64,000 nt of DNA, taken from contig CP142457.1 of the NCBI GenBank assembly GCA_038049695.1, positions 26,922,501 through 26,986,500 on the forward strand, written 5' to 3'. Shown here piece after piece: positions 57,518-64,000 of this stretch. This stretch comes from Cinnamomum chago. Taxonomy: Eukaryota; Streptophyta; Magnoliopsida; Laurales; Lauraceae. The notes beneath the pieces are model-generated. The model saw only the letters and a list, made by a program, of their open reading frames with translations. It searched no databases and was not told where the DNA came from. Positions within the stretch are counted from its first letter, which is position 1. Every line of letters begins with the position of its first letter. Position numbers and translations under genes: made by a program.

Positions 57518-60260
57518 TGTTAGACCCCGACCCAGACCAATTCGATTAGTGTGCGATTAGTGTGTGTTTTGTCCTAAGTGGGTTTAGTTGTTGTTGGGTT
57601 AGAAATGATTAGTTTAGTCTTGGACATAGCTTTGGGGATTTTGAGAACGTTTAGTATTAATTAGACACACTCGGAAAGGTCCGAGTGCACGTGTAAGTTT
57701 GGGAAGATCGCATTAATTTCCATGTGAGTGTGATTTTGATTTCATTTGAATGATGTTTCGACGTGTTACAACTTTCGTTTTAAGGCCATTCTTGTTTGAA
57801 GCCCAAAAACCCATGTTTTGGCCCAAAGAGGGTAAAATTGTCTTTTATGCATAAATCTGGACATAATTTTCGAGATCTCGAAACCATGTCAAAAATATAC
57901 TTTTTGGAAACTAGATATTTCGACGATCGTTTTATCCTTCTTCGTCGAAGTCATCCGAGGCCCGCAAGATCGTGTTTTGGCCATTTCAAGTTCAAGTTAG
58001 TTGGGACCCATTCTCCTCACTTAAACCCTTCTCCCTCTCATTCATCCATTTTTCCCTAATTCCTGCAATTGTTCTAAACCTAGGGCAAGGAAAACCTCTC
58101 TTCCTTCCATCTTCATTTCTCTTGCATGAGCTAGCTAGAAGACTCCAAAGAAAATTCTAAAGGCATCTTCTTCTTCACCTCATCTCAAGTTTCCTATTGA
58201 TATCCTTTTCTTGGAAGTTGAAGTTGGGAAAGCTCTCCATTTGTTCTCATTCCTCTTGTTTGGCCATTTTTAGGTAAGAGCTACAACCCATGCTTTTCAT
58301 GAAGTCTTTTTAGTTCTTAAAGATCATGTTTTCCTTGGTTTCAAACCCTTTGGTAAAATGGGTTTCTTGTTTTCAAGATTTAGTGATTTGTATGGTTTTG
58401 CTCTCGGGTTTCCTTGTAGTGTGGAATAGCTTGGGTGGAGTGCTTGAGAAGAGTATTTAGCTTTGGTCCAGGCAAGTGATCTTTATAGGCTTCATGTGCA
58501 TTGTATTTTGATCCTATTGTGTTTTAGAAATTGTGCATATGATTTGTCTACAAGTTTTATGATTTCATTTTTCTTGATTTGGATGTGTGGATGGTGAGAA
58601 ATGAACCCTTGGTGAGCATGGAGGCTCAAGGGATGCTATGTGATTGATTGTTGAGAAGAAGGGGAAGAAAGTGGCAAAAGTTGTGAAAAAGGAAGGCATT
58701 TCTGCTCTCAGCGTGCAGCAGACAGCAGCTTGTCCGCTCGAGCGACCCTGGGTCCGCTCGAGCGACCAAGCCTCTGCCTTACCCGAGCGCAGACAGAGAG
58801 CTGTCCGCTCGAGTGCATGTTAGGTTCGCTCGAGCGAACAGTTCGCTCGAGCGAAGTGTCATCAACATGGCAGGTCCGCTCGAGCGAACCTGCCAGATTC
58901 AGGAAGATGAGTTTTTCCCATTTTGTGTATTTTTCTTGAGGGTTGAAAACTAGACTATGTTAAGGGTTTTAGCTTGACATTGTGTAAATGGAGCTTTGAA
59001 ATGCGACCCAACTTCGGGGACACCAATTCTTGTATATTCTGACATTTGGAGTTTCAATTACACAAAGGTCAATTAGTAGCCTTAGCACATGCTTGTCAGA
59101 TTTTGTATTTGAACTTCCGTCTTGGTACGATAAGTATAAACGTGCACTTGTTTTGAGTTTCAAGTATAAGCTTGTTTTGAAGTTTTGTTTAAAGAAAAAG
59201 GGGATCACTTCCTAAGCGTGTTATGCATAAATCTATGCCTCTTGCTAGTCGTGTTCGTCGTGTTTTGATAAGTGATTTTCCCCTCTTTATCTCGACATGC
59301 TTTGATCGTGTTTTACGTGTTTTGTGCATTCATGAATTAAGTAAACATCACTGAGCTTAGACTGCCCTTTCGGTTTGATCCACTGTCTGGGGGTCTTTAA
59401 ACATGTGGACTGTCTGCAGACTGGTCGTGTATTTATTACACATCGTGCGTGTCCGGTTCCGCGGCTGGAATTTCCGTCTTTGTGGGGAATCGTGTCGTGC
59501 TTATATTATGTATTTCGTGCTTGTCGTGCGTGCTTGCTCTTTTCATTATATAAATGATAGAGAAAGGATGGGCTCTTTGTGGTTGATAACTATTCATGAT
59601 ATATTATGTACTCATGCTAGTTTGGTTTGATATCTTAACTTTGTTCGCATTCTTGAAAATGTACCTCAATTTTTATAGTGTTTCATATCAAGGATTTGAC
59701 TCTATGTTTTCGCTAAACATTATTGTTCATGTTCATGCCTAAATTGATTACCTGCCAAACCGTTGTGTTTGACCCTTGTTTATTGGTGCCCAGGTGCAGG
59801 AGACGTTACCTTTGAGGAGGAGCGTCAGGAGGAGGCTTGTGAGTCAACCCCTGTGAGAGAGTGGCAGCCCGACGATGTCATGTAGACGTCGGGCGGGTTT
59901 CTTGAGTCTCGTAACTTTTTGTCTTGGGGTTCCTTTTGTTTTTGGAGAATTGTATTGGCCTCTGTTGGCCTCTTAAGGATTGTAACAAAACTTAATTTAA
60001 TTTCGTGTTAGTCTTACAACTTAAACCATGTTGGGAATGCCATGTTAGTTCTTTCTTTGATACTATGTTTTGATATTATTGGTCATGGCACTTAAATGTT
60101 TCCTTAGTGCTCATCTTGATGTGTTTTGCTACACGTTTCCGCATACTTGTACGTGTGAGTCAGATTCCGCGTGTCTTTGTGGGAATCCTCACCGCGGAAA
60201 CCTGTGGGAAAGTATCATCTACTGCGTCGCGGGCCCGGGACCCGTTCCGGGGTCGCGACA
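57518..60260 (+). mobile_element. 2743-bp TG...CA insertion with 5-bp duplication, probable solo LTR
   Basis: Begins TGTTAGACCCCGACC at 57518 and ends GGGGTCGCGACA at 60260. GTCAC flanks both sides (57513-57517 and 60261-60265), and without it the LTR3 text reads on exactly as in LTR2. TG/CA ends and a 5-bp duplication are the marks of LTR integration. There is no gag or pol inside, so a solo LTR or a non-autonomous element. 2.7 kb is long for a solo LTR. Confidence 0.9.
58732..58890. repeat. Cluster of six CGCTCGAGCG palindromes
   Basis: CCGCTCGAGCGAC, CCGCTCGAGCGACC, CCGCTCGAGTGC, TTCGCTCGAGCGAACAG, TTCGCTCGAGCGAAG and CCGCTCGAGCGAACC occur within 160 bp of the TG...CA insertion. Five keep the perfect 10-bp palindrome. 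CpG-rich in AT-rich surroundings. Confidence 0.95.
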
Positions 60261-60799
60261 GTCACTTTACCTCTTCGTATACTTTCAACGTCAAGACGCT
60301 ACATGAAGTCGTATCCTACCACAAGCAGGCAATGCTACTTCAACCATCAAATCTTGTCAGAATCAAACAAAAACCGCAATATTCTTCAAAACAGCCAAAA
60401 GAAGAGTACACATGAAGTTTCGGGCCATTTCAACATTACTTCTCCTAACTTCACTCTTCCAGCAGCTGAACAGGAGCTCCCGACGGCGGTGAAGTTAGAG
60501 ACCTCGGTTCACAAAACAGAGCACACAGTTGGCCTCAAAATGCCACTAGAAGGATTTACATCAAATTCTAGGACATTCCGACACTGTTTGGCCCCAAAAG
60601 CAAAAGCCGCAGCAAAATCAGCTCTCCTGGCGGCGACAGCATCGAAGACATCAGATCTTCGATCAGAACCCATGGATGGTCTCAAAATAATTCCAAAAGG
60701 CTCTATGTCAAGTTTCAGGTCGAACCAAGCCAGTAGTCAAGGCTATTACTAAGCAACACACAGAGCCTTCGATCAGAGCCTATGGATAGTCTCAAAGTT

Positions 60800-61935
60800 T
60801 CTATTGTAAAGGTCTAACTATGATTTGATGAATCCATTACATGTATTTCACTTTGAATTGCTTTGTTGTTTTGGATTCTTCATTTAGATTCAAACCAAGT
60901 TAGTTTTAACTTTGATATCATAATGGTTTCATGCTTTGTTAAAACTTTGATTTCTCTCATAACATGAATCTCATATTTGGTTGAATCTCTAGCTAGTTGT
61001 TTTCATTCCATGAACACATGAAACTAATTTGTTTTGAAAACAACTATGCTCATGCATCACATGTATTAGATTTGGAATTTCAAAACAACTTGTGATCCAT
61101 TGATTGTCATATCATCAACAAGTTATTTTTGTACCTGTGATTGGCATTATACTTTAATCAAAACATTTGTAATTTAAACTTTCAAAAGTTTCATTGAGCT
61201 ATCATTTTTAAACTTGATTGAAGTTTTCACACAAACACATTGTACATTCATCTTTGCATTACATAGTGTGTTGTGTGAGTTAGATTTACACTTTTATATC
61301 CGCCTATTTAGAGGCTTTGTATTGAGCCAAAATTGTGTCTCCATCAAGTGTATTATAGACACTACTTAGAGAAAAAACCAACCTTTTGGTGGCATAGGTT
61401 ATCGCTTAGCCTTAGAAACGCATAAGTGTACGGTTAGGGGTGAACCATAAAACCCAAGAGGTTATTGCTTAGCCTTGGAAAGCATAATGTAAAGGTTATT
61501 GCTTAGCTTATTGAAAAACATATATAGTCATTACAAGAAAAACTGCTTTCAGCGGGGGCCGGTGGACGCCGGTAAAAGTGGTCGTGAATGCCGATAAAAC
61601 ATATAGTGGTGGTCACTATAGCCGCCGCATGGCGAGGGTATATAAGTTCGACGCTAAAAATGTATTTTCTTGTAGTAAGTGAAAATCTCGTGGGGGTGGA
61701 ATCACAAGCCAGTAGTGGATGTAGGCACATTGAGGCCGGACCACTATAAATCATTGTGTAATGGTGAATGCTTTATGATGATTGTTTTTGTTAGCTTTGC
61801 ACTCTAGTTCCGAATCATCACTTGTGACTAATTGTATTAAAGAAGTTTAAAATTGGACATAATTGGTCACTAATTAGAAGCTCACCCTATTCACCCCCCT
61901 TTAGGGTTCGGATCCTGGACTTTTAGTTTTCTACA
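60800..61935 (+). mobile_element. Copia-like LTR inserted in LTR3
   Basis: The right part has words typical of plant Ty1/copia LTRs: GTGGATGTAGGCACATTGAGGC with CGGACCACTATAAATC, and CTATTCACCCCCCTTTAGGG near the 3' end. LTR3 text stops near 60800 and resumes near 61935. Exact ends not resolved. No copia coding seen, so a solo LTR or fragment. Confidence 0.6.
61529..61677. mobile_element. 149-bp CACTA-type MITE
   Basis: Ends CATTACAAGAAAAA and TTTTCTTGTAGTA, flanked by AGT on both sides (61526-61528 and 61678-61680). Inside: GC-rich CGGTGGACGCCGGTAAAAG and GACGCTAAAAATGTATTTT. The right end matches the left end of element F (19594), so F's family supplied it. Confidence 0.75.
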
Positions 61936-62221
61936 GGGAAATCATTCCAAAACATGTGCAAAAATGCCAAGAAAAATACCAAAGAAGAAAGAATAAGAAA
62001 AAAACAGAAAACGGCCGAAAGTTGGTGATCGAAAGGGACAAAAATCCCCATGGTCGCCCGCGACCCTAAAAATCTAGGTCGCTGGATTTTCGCCAAAAAC
62101 TCGTTCTGGGTCCCTTTTCGCGTTTCGAGATGACTGGCCTCTGTGATTTTCCAAAAATCTGATTTTCGGGGCACGAAATCCGTTGATCTTCTCAACATCA
62201 CAGATCCGCCATCAAAATCAT

Positions 62222-62852
62222 AGCATATGTGGATCGCCTATCTTGTTAGATATTCATGGAAATTTGACTATGATTCAAATGCTTTGTGTTTCTGATGATC
62301 TTGTCTATTCGTTTATTCTGCTTAGTACTACATATCTATTAATGTTTATATATATATATATCTGCTTGCTGACCGTCATGTCTAATGATGCTACTCTTGG
62401 TGCATAGGAGCAGAGGGAGGAAGTCCAGGCAGATCAACCTGATGACCTCCTACATTATTGTACAAACATCGTTGTATAGTCGTACGGCCCCGTACTGAGG
62501 GCCGTCATGACTATCTTGGCCAGATTCACCTTTTGTCCTTTTATGTTCTTTTGGTTCGGCCCAAGTTTTTGTGTGGCCTTTGTTGTAATTAATACTTTTG
62601 TTTACCTGTTAAATTTTAACCTCGATAAATATATTTCAGCATTTGCTCTTAACTATATATCGTGAGATACCACTTGTTTATTGAAGAAGCTTTCGTTATA
62701 CGTTTTATGCATTTGAGGAAATGTTCACACCTCACAACGGTATTTGATCTATATGGGACATGATTGGGGTCACGTGTCGTGAATTACTTTTGAAAAGTTT
62801 TAATTGACCCTAATCTCACGCATAATCCCCATTTTAACGAATGGGGGTGTGA
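62222..62852 (+). mobile_element. Gypsy LTR 3' part, Tekay/Del-like
   Basis: Ends AATGGGGGTGTGACA at 62852, the 3' end typical of Del/Tekay-type LTRs, with an ATCTCACGCATAATCCCC tract before it. Its left part is cut by the LTR3 junction. No gene. Confidence 0.55.
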
Positions 62853-63083
62853 CACTTATGGGACTCTTAGTACTATGGTGAAGGGCCGAACAGGTAGCCA
62901 ACAACTTGGTTTCCTTACAAACAAGCATGTTCCAGTAGATTTAGACTACTCAAGCCAGAAGATGTTTCATCCCTTACCTCCCAACCTTGGACCTGGTGAG
63001 TGTGTATCTTGGAGCTGTTGAGAGGGAAACATCATTCATCACAGATGATCTTTGGTATGGAATATTTGCTGGAACAAACCCAG
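62853..63083 (+). pseudogene. Exon of a NAL1-like trypsin-type protease gene
   Basis: Plus strand: YGTLSTMVKGRTGSQQLGFL then TNKHVPVDLDYSSQKMFHPL and PPNLGPG, a 4-bp duplication (AGTG at about 62998), then in the shifted frame VYLGAVERETSFITDDLWYG and IFAGTNP, ending at a GTAACA donor after 63083. I recognise the NARROW LEAF1 family of plant trypsin-like serine/cysteine proteases; TNKHVPVDLDY contains the His that serves as catalytic base in the family. The 4-bp gain breaks the frame. Upstream it is cut by a gypsy LTR (62852); downstream, 270 bp into the following intron, CACTA element G begins. Either a decayed host gene or cargo of a transposon whose ends I cannot see. Confidence 0.75.
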
Positions 63084-63350
63084 GTAACATGGTTCCTTTT
63101 TACTACTGTTGTCTTTATGTTCTGCACATGTAAATTGTGAATTGTGATTTTTTTTTTAATAATAAGAGGTTATCGGTGTCGCAGAATGTAAATACAAGTG
63201 TGAGTGGCTCAATTTCTTGTGTTTTACAACTTTCGTGGTTCAAAAAAATTGACTCTATTAGTCCATTTGACCTTATTCACCTGACTTCTCATTTTCTCAA
63301 ACAAAACAGTCTAGAAAAATTGCTTATGGACAAAATAGTGTTTGCTACTT

Positions 63351-64000
63351 TACTACAAGAAAAAAGGCTTTTAGTGACACTTAAAAAGCGGCGGTTTTGA
63401 TTTTCCGCCACTAAAAGGCATTGTATAATTATTAGCAGCAGATAACATTTCCCGCCGCTAAAGGTCTAATTAGTGGTTAAATTTTCGGTCTGGATCCTTT
63501 CTTTTATAATTTGTGTCCCGCTTTTTATGAACTTTTCAGAGTCGAAACTCCATTTCCCCTTCTCCAAACCCCATCGTCTCCAACTTTTTAAAGTCTTTCT
63601 CGAACAACATCAACAAGAAGATGAAGAAGCAGAAGAAGCAAAAGTCGAAGAAGAAGAAGATCCTTATCCAAGCAAGACATTCTTCAAATCTCTCTCCGAA
63701 ACCAACCGTCCTGGCTTTTTCCCACCCCCCCATTTTCTCGTCTGGATTCTGATCTCTACACCATCAGAAGCATTCGACATACACTTCACAAATCTCTTCG
63801 GAAATTGAGGTAAAGATTCTGAATTTTTCTTTGGTGAAGATCATGTTAGATCTGCTGTCTTAACTTATATAGTAAGCTAGATCTTCTAATGCTCTGATTT
63901 ATCTAGCGATTTCTAGTCTGATTTTTTGGGTTTTTGTTCTAGATCTGTTTGTTTAACGTTGAAAACGGTTGAGATTTCTGTTTATTTCGGTCGATTTCTA
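63351..64000 (+). mobile_element. Left end of CACTA element G (runs off the right edge)
   Basis: TACTACAAGAAAAAAGG at 63351 is a CACTA-type tip with the first C changed, followed by AGCGGCGGTTTTGATTTTCC and CCGCCACTAAAAG subterminal words. From 63530 there is a CT-rich leader (CCATTTCCCCTTCTCC; CGAAGAAGAAGAAG) and at 63808 GGAAATTGAG before a GTAAAG donor, then T-rich intron-like DNA. Cargo would lie outside the window. Confidence 0.65.

Larger units (their letters stand above)
57497..62220 (+). mobile_element. Third long gypsy LTR (LTR3), interrupted twice
   Basis: Starts TGTTAACACCAAAAATGTCA at 57497. It continues after the 57518-60260 insertion with ACTTTACCTCTTCGTATACT, matches LTR2 32570-32900 up to about 60800, and resumes after a copia-like insert at about 61935 with the GGTCGCCCGCGACC core, up to about 62220. 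Third copy of the family of LTR1 and LTR2, and the most interrupted. Confidence 0.7.

Overview
This is a gene-poor, repeat-rich stretch of a flowering-plant nuclear genome. I base that on En/Spm (CACTA) transposons with TNP2 and Transposase_24 coding remnants, Ty3/gypsy elements primed by tRNA-Asp, plant mobile domain (PMD) reading frames, and plant-type gene fragments (CLC channel, UBP12/13, NAL1-like, CC-NLR, chorismate synthase). I see no complete host gene, no tRNA or rRNA gene and no CRISPR array. I cannot name the species.

Layout. 1-2590: gypsy LTR copies, a tRNA-Asp primer site and a reverse-transcriptase fragment. 2588-7584: a minus-strand gypsy-type leader ORF, a five-copy tandem repeat and a long LTR whose 5' end (7584) cuts into a CACTA transposase gene. 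7585-27434: that CACTA element (E), carrying two other large CACTA elements, A (9803-16809, 3-bp target duplication CTA) and B (18434-26186, duplication ATG); B holds a further CACTA end (F). 27435-35030: a gypsy 3' region with tandem repeats, an antisense PMD gene with its own TATA box, and a 3' LTR. 35167-41716: CACTA element C (duplication GAA) inside a second, minus-strand LTR (35090-45493). 45494-47230: another PMD copy. 47260-52538: CACTA element D. 52539-57496: an inverted LTR piece that preserves the unfilled site of element C, a leader ORF, another LTR and another PMD copy. 57497-62220: a third LTR interrupted by a 2743-bp TG...CA insertion with 5-bp duplications and by a copia-like LTR that carries a 149-bp MITE. 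62222-64000: a gypsy LTR piece, one exon of a NAL1-like protease gene, and the start of one more CACTA element (G).

The most striking content is what the CACTA elements carry. C holds, on one strand and in 5'-to-3' order, the first exon of a cytosolic HSP70, four consecutive in-frame exons of MLH1 with good splice sites, and two chorismate synthase exons. D holds four exons of a CLC chloride channel, an exon of the spliceosomal helicase BRR2, and the catalytic-Cys exon of a UBP12/13 deubiquitinase, again all on one strand. B holds the N-terminal coiled-coil of an NLR and a MOB1 exon. E holds a probable BRCA2 BRC-repeat exon. A holds a COG1 exon. So at least nine unrelated host genes have been sampled in one 64-kb window. 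Several elements also have a CT-rich, 5'-UTR-like leader just inside the terminus from which the captured exons read, so they could be transcribed as chimeric genes.

Identifications rest on reading translated motifs by eye; no database search was possible. Boundaries given as round numbers are approximate.
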